In this document: one piece after another, positions 25,705 through 33,868 of the stretch | Layout of the letters: every line of letters begins with the position of its first letter | Numbering within the stretch: the stretch's first letter is position 1 | Source: Actinomycetes bacterium | Lineage (GTDB): Bacteria; Actinomycetota; Acidimicrobiia; Acidimicrobiales; Bog-793 | Length of the DNA: 41,975 bases | Assembly (NCBI GenBank): GCA_021791795.1 | Contig: JAJYVX010000007.1 | Coordinates: 1 to 41,975, forward strand | Direction: 5' to 3' | Notes under the pieces: generated by a model | Told to the model about the DNA's origin: nothing | The model's database searches: none | What the model saw: only the letters and a program-made list of their open reading frames with translations | Made by a program: the position numbers and the translations under genes

Positions 25705-28101
25705 GTGAGCGTTGACGGGGATCCCCGCTCCATCCCCCTGCTGTCGTCACGGCGGCTCGTGTCCGGCGCGGGCGAGTTCGTGGCCAACCTGGAGGCTCCC
25801 CGTTGCCTCCACGCCGTCTTCGCGAGAAGCGACATGGCGCACGCGCGCCTCGTGTCGTTCGACTTCACGAACGCGCTGGCGCAGGAGGGCGTCGTCGCCG
25901 TCCTCCGCCTGTCCGATCTCGAGAAGTCGGGCATCGGCCGCCTCCCGGTCGGCTGGGTGCTCCCCGGCCAACGAGCATCCGACAACGACGTCCTCGCCCG
26001 CGACAAGGTCCGCTACGTGGGCGAGCCGGTCGCTGTGGTGCTCGCCGAGACTGCCGACGCGGCCGAGGACGCGGCTCCGCTCGTCGAGGTGACCTACGAC
26101 CGCCTTCCTGCGGTCGTGGACGCCGAGCAGGCCCTCTCGCCCGGCGCGGCGCTCCTCCACGAGGACTGGGGCGACAACGTGCTCGCTCGCGCCACGGTCG
26201 GAAGAGGCGACTGCGACGCAGCCTTCAAGTCGGCCGCGGTGACTGTGCGCGACACCTTCCGGCTGGCCCGGACGGCATGCGCCCCGCTCGAGACCTGCGG
26301 GGCACTCGCGAGTTACGACCCGTTCCGCGACGAGGTCACCCTCGTCTCGTCGACCCAGTCTCCCCACCATGTGCGCACGGACCTCGCGGCCTGCCTCGGC
26401 CGCCCGGAAGCAAGCATCCGGGTCGTGGCCCGCGACGTCGGCGGGAGCTTCGGCGCGAAGGACCATGCCTTGGCCGAAGAGGCGGTCGTCTGCCTTCTCG
26501 CCGTGGCCTTCGGCCGGCCCGTCCGCTGGAGCGAGGAGCGCCGGGACCACCTTGCGACGACCGGGCACAGCCGGGAGCAGATCCTCGACGTCGAGCTGGC
26601 AGCGGACACCGACGGACACATCGTGGGGCTTCGGGGCCGCCTTCTCCTCGACGTCGGTGCGTACAGCGGAACCCATGGCATGGGTACGGCCGTCTACACG
26701 CTGACTCTCTTGCCCGGCCCGTACCGGATCCGGAATTACGAGCTCGAGGCCGTAGGTGTGATGACGAACAAAGCACCGACCGGCGCGTACCGCGGCTACG
26801 GCGCACCCGAGGCATGCTTCGTGATCGAAGGGCTCGTCGACCGTTTGGCGCACCGCCTCTCCGCCGACCCGCTGGAGATCAGGCGGCGCAACCTCATCAG
26901 TCCCTCCGAGTTCCCGTACTCGAGTGCCGGCGGTCTCACCTACGACGAGTGCGACCTCGCCCGCCTCCTCGAGTGCGCGGCCGACGGAGCCGCTTACGAA
27001 GACCACCGCAAGAGGCGCCGGCCCGGCGAAGGCGTCGGCATCGCCTGCTGCGTCCTCATGGGCGGGTTCGGACCTTCGGAGCTCTCGCTCTCGGCCGGCA
27101 TGAGCTACGGCGGTTACGACTCGGCAAGCGTGCGGATGGACTCGGACGGAAAGGTCCTTCTCTTCACGGGCCTGCCGACCCAGGGGCAGGGTCTCGACAC
27201 AGCTCTCGCGCAGATCTGCGCCCGGGCGCTCGGAATCGACGCCGAGCGGGACGTGAAGGTGGTTGCCGGCGACACCGCCGTGACGCCCTACAGCCCGGTC
27301 GGACCGATAGCCAGCCGCGGGGTCGCCGTCGGCGGCTCGGCCGTGCACCGGGCGAGCGAGCGCGTCGCGGCGATCTTGCAGCTCGCGGCCGCCGAGATGC
27401 TCGAGGCGGCGCCCGAGGACATCGAGATCTCCGGCGGCCGGGCCGCCGTCCGGGGAGTGCCAGACCGGAGCCTCTCGATCGCGTCCGTTGCCCGCGCCGT
27501 GAAACAGGGCAGGTATCAGGAAAAGGGCGTAGAGCCCGGCCTCGAGGCAGCGGCCACGTTCGAGCCGCCCGATCTCACCTATTCCTTCGCCGTCCACATG
27601 GCAAAGGTGCGCGTCGATCCCGGCACGAGAGCCGTCGAGCTGATCGGCTACTGGGCCGCGTGCGACTGCGGCGTCCTCGTCAACCCGAAAGTCGTGGAGG
27701 GCCAGATCATCGGTGGCATCGTGCAGGGCCTCGGGGGCGCCCTCACGGAGGCTCTCTCGTACAGCAGCGAGGGTCAGCTGCTCACGACCACCTTCGTGGA
27801 CTACGGGCTGCTCTCGGCGGCGGAGCTCCCTCCGATCGACGTGACGCTTTTCGAGACGCCCACTCCGCTGACGCCGACGGGGGCTCGCGGCGCCGGCGAG
27901 CTCGGCATCATCGGGCCGGCCGCGGCGGTGGCCAACGCCGTGGCGGACGCGCTCGGGGGAGCCGCTTTCTTCAGCGAGACCCCGATCACGCCCGAGCGGG
28001 TTTGGCAGATGGCTCGATCACGACCTTCCCGAAGCGCTCAGGCGAGGACAGCCGCTCTGAGGCCGCCGGCAGATCCTCCAGACGGAACACGCTGTCGATG
28101 A
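25705..28101 (+). CDS. Xanthine dehydrogenase/CO dehydrogenase-family molybdopterin-binding subunit
   Basis: Catalytic large subunit of a molybdenum hydroxylase, which hydroxylates a carbon next to N or an aldehyde using water. The 798-aa product has DVGGSFGAKDH, the cofactor-site AYRGYGAPEACFVIE, TQGQGLDTALAQI and the late GARGAGELGIIGPA carrying the catalytic Glu. GRPVRWSEERRDHL is also typical. The GTG at 25705 is chosen from family N-termini (RRLVSGAGEFVANL). Oddities: no FAD or 2Fe-2S subunit gene is adjacent, and the last roughly 38 codons run 116 bp into the opposite-strand MDR gene with Arg/Pro-rich sequence unlike the family end. Substrate is unknown; a methylated heterocycle would fit the neighbours. 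Confidence 0.88.
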   Translation: MSVDGDPRSIPLLSSRRLVSGAGEFVANLEAPRCLHAVFARSDMAHARLVSFDFTNALAQEGVVAVLRLSDLEKSGIGRLPVGWVLPGQRASDNDVLARDKVRYVGEPVAVVLAETADAAEDAAPLVEVTYDRLPAVVDAEQALSPGAALLHEDWGDNVLARATVGRGDCDAAFKSAAVTVRDTFRLARTACAPLETCGALASYDPFRDEVTLVSSTQSPHHVRTDLAACLGRPEASIRVVARDVGGSFGAKDHALAEEAVVCLLAVAFGRPVRWSEERRDHLATTGHSREQILDVELAADTDGHIVGLRGRLLLDVGAYSGTHGMGTAVYTLTLLPGPYRIRNYELEAVGVMTNKAPTGAYRGYGAPEACFVIEGLVDRLAHRLSADPLEIRRRNLISPSEFPYSSAGGLTYDECDLARLLECAADGAAYEDHRKRRRPGEGVGIACCVLMGGFGPSELSLSAGMSYGGYDSASVRMDSDGKVLLFTGLPTQGQGLDTALAQICARALGIDAERDVKVVAGDTAVTPYSPVGPIASRGVAVGGSAVHRASERVAAILQLAAAEMLEAAPEDIEISGGRAAVRGVPDRSLSIASVARAVKQGRYQEKGVEPGLEAAATFEPPDLTYSFAVHMAKVRVDPGTRAVELIGYWAACDCGVLVNPKVVEGQIIGGIVQGLGGALTEALSYSSEGQLLTTTFVDYGLLSAAELPPIDVTLFETPTPLTPTGARGAGELGIIGPAAAVANAVADALGGAAFFSETPITPERVWQMARSRPSRSAQARTAALRPPADPPDGTRCR

Positions 28102-29005
28102 CCGGCACCCAGCTCGACGCGTTGACGGCCGCCAAGAGGGCACGGAACTCGTGTGGTCCGCCCATGGACGTGCCGAGGATCGAGCGCCACTGCCAGTAGA
28201 CCTCGGCCACGTCGAAGGTCGTCGAGGCACCGCCCGTGTCGCCGAAGGAGACGAAGGTGCCGCCCCGACGGAGGAGGGGAAGCGCGGCGGGGAAGGACTC
28301 CGCACCGTAGCTGTCGACGACGACGTCGACATGACCCATCGCCCGCCTGACTTCTTCCTGCCAGCCGTCGTCCGTGTAGAGCACGACGGCCCTCGCTCCG
28401 AGATCGAGGCACCGTCGCGCCTTGTCGCTGCTCCCGGTCGTCACAGCCACGTCGGCCCCTGCGGCGACGGCGAGCTGGAGCAGGAACGTCGCCACACCGC
28501 TACCCGCCCCCGTGAGGAGGACTCTCGTGCCGCTTGTGATCCTGCCGCAGGTGAAAAGCGCCCGGTATGCCGTGAGCCCGGCGAGGGGGAGAGCCCCCGA
28601 CTCCGCCCACGAGAGCCGGGACGGTCGCGGGTGGACGCTCGCGCTGCTCACCCTCACCTGCTCGGCAAACGTCCCGTCCGAGGGCGCGCCGAGGATGTCG
28701 AAGTCGTCCGTCGGCAGGTCCGCACCGTCCTCCCAGCCGAGCGTCGGGAAGATGACGACCTCGTCGCCCACCGACACGTTCGGCACCGAGCCACCGACCG
28801 CAGAGACGACGCCGGCTCCGTCAGAACCGAGCGTGACCGGCAGCTCGCAGTACCCGGGAGAGGTCCAGACCCACTTGTCCCTCCGGTTCAGGGCGGCTGC
28901 CTTCAGAGTCACGACCACCTCGGCCGGGCCAGGCTCCGGGTCCGGCACCTCGTTCAGCGCGAAGACCGGAGGGTCGCCGAACTCGGTGAGCTGCATCGCC
29001 CTCAC
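27986..29005 (-). CDS. MDR-superfamily NADPH:quinone oxidoreductase / alcohol dehydrogenase-like
   Basis: NAD(P)H-dependent medium-chain reductase of 339 aa. It has the GroES-like start AALNRRDKWVWTSPGYCELPVTLGSDGAGVVSAVG, a nucleotide fold with the loop LLTGAGSGVATFLLQLA, and a late LRRGGTFVSFGDTGG. The usual zinc-binding Cys cluster is not evident, which suggests the zinc-independent quinone-reductase type. The start is a GTG at 29005 or an ATG at 28996. It diverges from the Rieske gene by 94 bp. Its 3' end lies under the last 116 bp of the molybdenum hydroxylase frame. Its substrate cannot be inferred. Confidence 0.87.
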   Translation of the reverse strand: MRAMQLTEFGDPPVFALNEVPDPEPGPAEVVVTLKAAALNRRDKWVWTSPGYCELPVTLGSDGAGVVSAVGGSVPNVSVGDEVVIFPTLGWEDGADLPTDDFDILGAPSDGTFAEQVRVSSASVHPRPSRLSWAESGALPLAGLTAYRALFTCGRITSGTRVLLTGAGSGVATFLLQLAVAAGADVAVTTGSSDKARRCLDLGARAVVLYTDDGWQEEVRRAMGHVDVVVDSYGAESFPAALPLLRRGGTFVSFGDTGGASTTFDVAEVYWQWRSILGTSMGGPHEFRALLAAVNASSWVPVIDSVFRLEDLPAASERLSSPERFGKVVIEPSAKPARA

Positions 29006-29040
29006 AGGCGCGGCAGTCTAGACAGGCCGCGGTTGCGCAT

Positions 29041-29053
29041 CACGAACTATGCT
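29041..29053. promoter_or_regulatory. AACTATGC motif upstream of the Rieske operon
   Basis: CACGAACTATGC (29041-29052) matches CATAAACTATGC at 25668-25679 at 10 of 12 positions. Both lie between divergent gene pairs of the same catabolic region. It may include a -10 (TATGCT, 29048-29053) or a common regulator site. No convincing -35 is seen. Confidence 0.3.
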
Positions 29054-29099
29054 GCCGCCCTGACTACGCATCGTCTCCCAATTCCGCGCGGAGGTTGTG

Positions 29100-30212
29100 G
29101 TGGCGCTCGATGAGCAGACTCTCGACGGGGCGGACGGCCGTGCGATGGCGCAAGGCTGGACGCTCCCGGCCGACTGGTACGTCGACGAAGGCATCTACCG
29201 GCTCGAGCAGGAGCGCATCTTCGAGCGGAGCTGGCAGTACGTGGGGCAGGTCTCCTCGCTGAAGGAGCCCGGCGACTACGTGACGACCGAGATCGGCCGG
29301 GTGCCGATCGTGGTGCTGCGCAACAACGAGGGCTCGCTCGCCGGTTTCGTGAACGTCTGCCTGCACCGCTGCGCCGAGGTGGTGCAGGGCTCGGGTCACC
29401 GCAACGTCCTCCAGTGCCACTACCACGCCTGGGCCTACGACCTCGACGGGAAGCTCATCTCCGCGCCGCGATCGGATCGGGAGGAGGGCTTCGAGCTGGG
29501 TGACTTCTGCATGGAGCGAGTCCGCGTCGAGACCTTCGGCCCCTTCGTCTTCGCGAACGTCTCCTCCGAAGCGCCTCCGCTCGCCGAGCAGCTGGGCGAG
29601 TTGCCCGCGCTGCTCGCCGCGGACGACATGGACTTCAGTGCAGTGAGGTCGCTGGAGCACACCGAGTGGGAGGTCAACGCCAACTGGAAGATCGTCGTCG
29701 AGAATTTCGACGAGTGCTACCACTGCCCGGTGGCACATCCGAGCTTCAGTCGCGTGATGGAAGTCAGTCCGGACGCCTATGTCCTCGAGTCCGGGCGCTA
29801 CTGGTCGAGGGCGACGACCCCTCTCCGCGTCTGGCCGGAGGGGCGGCAGCCTTCGCTTCCCTACGACCCTGCGGGCGTCATAGACAAGGGGAACTTCGCC
29901 TTCCTCTGGCCGAACTGGACCGTCGTCCAGAACCCTGGGCCGAGGAACGTCATGGCCTTCTATTTCGTGCCGAAGGGACCCGAGAAGACCGTGGTCGTAT
30001 CCGACTACATGTTCGGAGACGATGCCTCGCCCGAGCTCATCCGGCAGATCGTCGACTTCAACGTCGCCGTCGGCGCCGAGGACCAGCGCCTCGTCGAGTC
30101 GGTGCAGCGAGGCATGCGCTCGGGACGGGTCCCTCGCGGGCGCCTCCTCCTCGACTCCGAGCGACTCATCCAGCACTTCCAGAGCCTTGTCCGCGAGGCG
30201 GTCGCTACTTGA
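29100..30212 (+). CDS. Rieske non-heme iron oxygenase, alpha subunit (glycine-betaine/carnitine monooxygenase-like)
   Basis: Oxygenase that hydroxylates its substrate; N-methyl hydroxylation releases formaldehyde. The 370-aa product has the Rieske motif CLHRC...CHYHAW (C87, H89, C106, H109). The catalytic iron site is ENFDECYHCPVAH (H208, H213, with D204 as the bridging acid), and the third ligand is expected in GAEDQRLVE. I chose the second GTG (29100) because GGAGG is 5 nt upstream; the GTG at 29097 is too close. Followed by SDR, AsnC, DMGDH-like and ETF genes, it fits glycine betaine demethylation to dimethylglycine. The reductase partner (GbcB-like) is absent from the window. Confidence 0.85.
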   Translation: MALDEQTLDGADGRAMAQGWTLPADWYVDEGIYRLEQERIFERSWQYVGQVSSLKEPGDYVTTEIGRVPIVVLRNNEGSLAGFVNVCLHRCAEVVQGSGHRNVLQCHYHAWAYDLDGKLISAPRSDREEGFELGDFCMERVRVETFGPFVFANVSSEAPPLAEQLGELPALLAADDMDFSAVRSLEHTEWEVNANWKIVVENFDECYHCPVAHPSFSRVMEVSPDAYVLESGRYWSRATTPLRVWPEGRQPSLPYDPAGVIDKGNFAFLWPNWTVVQNPGPRNVMAFYFVPKGPEKTVVVSDYMFGDDASPELIRQIVDFNVAVGAEDQRLVESVQRGMRSGRVPRGRLLLDSERLIQHFQSLVREAVAT

Positions 30213-30982
30213 GGCTTCGTTTCGAGGACAAACGAGCCGTGGTCACCGGAGCTTCGAGCGGGATCGGCCGCGCGACTGCGCTCGCTTTCACCGCTGCCGG
30301 CGCGACCGTCCTCGCTCTCGCCCGTCGCCGCGATCGCCTGGACGAGCTCGCGGCCACGGCCGGCCCTGGCCGGGTCGAAGGAGTCGTCGTCGACGTACGA
30401 GACCGTACGGCGTTGCGCTCTGCCCTGGCCGCGGCTGCAGAGGGCGGCGTCGACGTGCTCGTCAACAACGCCGGCATCGCCTACAGGGAGCCGCTCCTCG
30501 ATGTGAGCGACGAGCACTGGGACGACACGATCGAGACGAACCTCACCTCCGCCTTCGTCGCGAGCCGCGAGGCGGCCCGCCACATGACCGAGAGGGGAGG
30601 CGGCGTCATCGTGAACGTGGCCTCCGTCGACGCCTTCGTCGCGGAGTCGCCCTTCGGCGCCTATGCCGCGTCGAAAGCTGGCATGGTCATGTTGACAAAG
30701 TGCCTGGCCTTCGAGCTCGGGCACCTCGGCATCCGCTGCAACGCGGTGTGCCCGGGCATGACGGTGACCGAGATGACGGGGCCCGATCTGAGCCCGGCGT
30801 TCGAGCGCGAGTACGTCCGCAGGATCCCGCAGCGGCGCTTCGCCACGCCCGACGAGCTGGCGAGCGCCATCCTCTACCTCGCGTCGGACGAGGCCTCGTA
30901 CGTGAACGGCACCACTCTCGAGGTCGACGGCGGGTTGCGCTCGGGCTTCTGGTACGGGCCAGAGGACGAGCCGGCGCCCTGA
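30209..30982 (+). CDS. Short-chain dehydrogenase/reductase
   Basis: Classical SDR of 257 aa. It has TGASSGIG, DVLVNNAGIAYREPLL, NVASVDAF (Ser), YAASK (Tyr/Lys), and NAVCPGMTVTEMTG. The end reads YVNGTTLEVDGGLRSGFW. The start is most likely TTG at 30209 inside the TTGA overlap with the Rieske stop, with GAGG about 10 nt upstream; no ATG or GTG fits the family N-terminus better. It is translationally coupled to the Rieske gene. It might oxidise an alcohol or hydroxylated product of that enzyme, but the substrate is not known. Confidence 0.85.
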   Translation: MRLRFEDKRAVVTGASSGIGRATALAFTAAGATVLALARRRDRLDELAATAGPGRVEGVVVDVRDRTALRSALAAAAEGGVDVLVNNAGIAYREPLLDVSDEHWDDTIETNLTSAFVASREAARHMTERGGGVIVNVASVDAFVAESPFGAYAASKAGMVMLTKCLAFELGHLGIRCNAVCPGMTVTEMTGPDLSPAFEREYVRRIPQRRFATPDELASAILYLASDEASYVNGTTLEVDGGLRSGFWYGPEDEPAP

Positions 30983-31332
30983 TGGTCTCGGGCGCGGACC
31001 GCGAGGTCCTCGAACCCGTCCCGCCTGCCAAGGAGCGGCCCCCGCTCGACCAGCTCGACTACGAGATCGTTCGCCAGCTCCAGGCGGACGGGCGTAAGCC
31101 TTACCGTGCCATCGCTCGTGTCGTGGGTGTGTCCGAGGGGACCGTCAGGCTCCGGGTGCGTCGCCTCGTCGAGGCGCAGGCGCTGCGGATCGTCGCGATC
31201 GCGGATCCCTTCCAGCTCGGCTGCCGCGTGCTCGCCTTCGTGCTCATAGCCGTCGGCGGCGTCGTGCGGACAGAGACCTTCACCGAGCTGAGGATGTTCA
31301 AGGTGTCCTACTACTATCCGGCAATCGGCTGA
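30982..31332 (+). CDS. AsnC/Lrp-family regulator with internal deletion in its ligand domain
   Basis: The 116-aa product has an intact AsnC helix-turn-helix (LDQLDYEIVRQLQADGRKPYRAIARVVGVSEGTVRLRVRRL) and the linker ADPFQLGCRVLAFVLIAVGG, which begins the RAM sensor domain. The sequence then goes straight to VVRTETFTELRMFKVSYYY, which is normally the last strand of that domain. Roughly 50 residues that should lie between, including the effector and oligomer surfaces, are missing, with the frame kept. Full Lrp proteins are about 150-165 aa. It starts at an ATG overlapping the SDR stop (TGATG) and lies 14 bp before the DMGDH-like gene. It may bind DNA without sensing, or be a decaying gene. Confidence 0.82.
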   Translation: MVSGADREVLEPVPPAKERPPLDQLDYEIVRQLQADGRKPYRAIARVVGVSEGTVRLRVRRLVEAQALRIVAIADPFQLGCRVLAFVLIAVGGVVRTETFTELRMFKVSYYYPAIG

Positions 31333-31346
31333 AGAAGGGCGACGAA

Positions 31347-33866
31347 GTGACAGATCGCACACAGGTGAGCGCCGTCGTCATCGGCGCGGGAATCGTCGGC
31401 AACAGCCTCGTGTACCACCTCGCGAGGCTCGGCTGGAAGGACCTCGTCCTTCTCGACAAGGGCCCCATGCCGAACCCGGGAGGCTCCACCGGGCACGCCT
31501 CCAACTTCATCTACCCGATCGACTACTCGAAGATGATGACCGAGCTCACGGCCGACTCGACGGCGCAGTACGAGGAGCTGGGCGTCTTCACCCGCTCGGG
31601 CGGTCTCGAGGTCGCGAGGACGAGCGAGAGGGAAGAGGAGCTGCGGCGCCGCGCCTCGCAGGCCCGGGCATGGCACATCGACTGCGAGCTCATCACGCCC
31701 GGCGATGTCCACAAGCTCGTGCCCTACCTCGACCCGAAGGTCATAACGATGGCGGCGTGGTTCCCGAGCGTGGGCGTCGTCGACTCGCTCCGGGCCGGCA
31801 CCATCATGCGTGAGCGAGCCCAGGGCGAGGGAGCGCTCACGGTCCGGGCGAACACCGAGGTGCTCGGCATCGACGTCGACCCTGCGACGAGGCGCGTGAC
31901 CGGCGTCCGCACCAGCACGGGCGACTACGAGACGGACACCGTGGCCATCTGCTGCGGCGTGTGGAGCCCGCGCATCGCCCGCATGGCCGGTGCGTCGATA
32001 CCGCTCACCCCGATCGTCCACCAGATGATCTCGGTCGGACCGATACCGCTCTTCGCCGACACCGTGGGCGAGATCGCCTACCCGATCGTGCGGGACGTGG
32101 ACACGAACATGTACGAGCGGCAGCACGGCGGTGACATGGAGGTGGGCAGCTACGCCCACCGGGCGATCATCGTGCGGCCGGACACCATCCCCTCGAACGA
32201 GGAGGCCGCCCTTTCCCCCACCGAGCTGCCCTTCACCGAGGAGGACTTCGACCCCCAGCTCGAGCAGGCGCTCGAGCTCATGCCCGAGCTGCTCGGCGAC
32301 GAGAACGTCGGGATCCGCTACGCCATAAACGGGCTGATCTCGATGACGCCCGACGGCCATCCTCTTCTCGGCGAGACGCCCGAGGTGAAAGGGCTCTGGT
32401 CGGTGGCGGCCAGCTGGATCAAGGAGGGACCGGGCATCGGCAGGGCGGTCGCGGAGTGGATGACGAGCGGCGAGCCGGAGATCGAGATAGCCGAGGCTGA
32501 CATCTCGAGGTTCTACGACTTCCAGCGGACGGTGCGCCACGTCGAGGCCCGCGCCTCCGAGGGTTTCAACAGGATGTACGGCATCGTCCATCCTGCCGAG
32601 CAGTGGTCGGACGAGCGCGACATCAGGCTCGCGCCGATGTTCGAGGCCGAGAAGAAGCTGGGGGCCAGGTTCTTCCAGACAGCCGGATGGGAGCGCCCGC
32701 ACTGGTACGAGTCGAACGCGCCGCTGCTGGAGCGCTACGGCGACGCCGTCATGCCACGCAGCGCCGAGTGGGAGTCCCGCTGGTGGTCGCCCATCGTCAA
32801 CGCCGAGCACCTCGCCATGCGGGACGGATGCGGGCTCGTCGACCTCAGCGCGTTCGTCGAGCTGGACGTGACCGGGCCGGCAGCCCTCGAAGCCATGCAG
32901 CGCATCGCCGTGGCGCAGATGGACGTACCGGTCGGCCGTGTCGTCTACACCTCGTTCCTCGACGCGCGGGGCGGGTTCAGGGCCGACCTCACCATCATGC
33001 GCCTCGGCCCGGACCACTTCAGGGTCGTGACCGGCGGCGCGCACGGCATGGCGGACAAGAAGTGGATCTCCGACCACCTCCCCGCCGACGGGTCGGCCCA
33101 GATCGCCGATCTCACCTCCGCCTGGACCACGATCGGGCTCTGGGGACCGAACGCCCGCAAGACGCTCGCAGAGGTCACGGCAGACGACGTCACCCACGAG
33201 GGCTTCGCGTTCGGCACGTGCCGGCCCATCGAGGTGAACGGCATATGCGTCCTCGCCTCGCGCATCTCGTACGTGGGCGAGCTCGGCTGGGAGATCTACG
33301 CCCCGTTCGAGCAGGGCGCCAGGCTGTGGGAGACGCTGTACGAGGCGGGCCAGGGCCATGGCCTCGTCCCCGCCGGGATCGGCGTCTACGGCACGACCGG
33401 GAGGCTCGAGAAGGGCTACCGGGCCTACGGGAACGAGCTCACGGCCGACTACGACCTCGTAGAGGCGGGAATGACGCGGCCCTCGGTGAAGAAGCAGGAC
33501 TTCATCGGGAAGGACGCCTACATGGCAAGACGCGAGTCCGAGCCCGCAGCCACCCTCTGCACGCTCACGCTCGAGGACCCGACGGCGTCCGACGGGCGCA
33601 AGCGCTACCCGCTCGGGGGCGAGCCGATCCTCACGAAGGACGGCCGTGGCATGAAGGACGGGCGCGGCCGGCCGAGCTACGTCACGAGCGCCGGATCGGG
33701 TCCCTCCCTCGGCAAGCACTTGATGCTCGCCTACCTGCCGACCGAGCTGGCGGAGGAGGGGGCAGAGCTCCTCGTCGAGTACATGGCGGAGAGGTTCCCG
33801 GTCCGCGTCGCCGTGGCCGGCTCGACCCCTCTCTTCGACCCCGCGAACGAGCGCGTGAAGGCCTGA
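31347..33866 (+). CDS. Dimethylglycine/sarcosine dehydrogenase-like FAD protein with GcvT domain
   Basis: Oxidatively demethylates an N-methyl amino acid and passes the one-carbon unit to THF. The 839-aa product has an N-terminal DAO/FAD fold (VVIGAGIVGNSLVYHLARLG, residues 10-29). A central linker (FAO_M, about 370-430) follows, then a GcvT folate domain (AEHLAMRDGCGLVDLSAFVELDVTGP onward), and a GcvT C-terminal barrel (DFIGKDAYMARR onward). The flavin-linking motif of classical enzymes (WHAAG-like) is GGSTGHASNF here, with a His at 50; whether FAD is covalently bound is uncertain. The GTG at 31347 suits the fold. ETF genes follow after 2 bp and are the expected electron acceptors. Confidence 0.9.
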   Translation: MTDRTQVSAVVIGAGIVGNSLVYHLARLGWKDLVLLDKGPMPNPGGSTGHASNFIYPIDYSKMMTELTADSTAQYEELGVFTRSGGLEVARTSEREEELRRRASQARAWHIDCELITPGDVHKLVPYLDPKVITMAAWFPSVGVVDSLRAGTIMRERAQGEGALTVRANTEVLGIDVDPATRRVTGVRTSTGDYETDTVAICCGVWSPRIARMAGASIPLTPIVHQMISVGPIPLFADTVGEIAYPIVRDVDTNMYERQHGGDMEVGSYAHRAIIVRPDTIPSNEEAALSPTELPFTEEDFDPQLEQALELMPELLGDENVGIRYAINGLISMTPDGHPLLGETPEVKGLWSVAASWIKEGPGIGRAVAEWMTSGEPEIEIAEADISRFYDFQRTVRHVEARASEGFNRMYGIVHPAEQWSDERDIRLAPMFEAEKKLGARFFQTAGWERPHWYESNAPLLERYGDAVMPRSAEWESRWWSPIVNAEHLAMRDGCGLVDLSAFVELDVTGPAALEAMQRIAVAQMDVPVGRVVYTSFLDARGGFRADLTIMRLGPDHFRVVTGGAHGMADKKWISDHLPADGSAQIADLTSAWTTIGLWGPNARKTLAEVTADDVTHEGFAFGTCRPIEVNGICVLASRISYVGELGWEIYAPFEQGARLWETLYEAGQGHGLVPAGIGVYGTTGRLEKGYRAYGNELTADYDLVEAGMTRPSVKKQDFIGKDAYMARRESEPAATLCTLTLEDPTASDGRKRYPLGGEPILTKDGRGMKDGRGRPSYVTSAGSGPSLGKHLMLAYLPTELAEEGAELLVEYMAERFPVRVAVAGSTPLFDPANERVKA

Positions 33867-33868
33867 TC

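Noticed and set aside
31314-33719. 801-aa minus-strand frame opposite the DMGDH-like gene
   Set aside because: Rich in Arg, Val, His and Asp with no domain; it is the complement of a strongly recognised gene.
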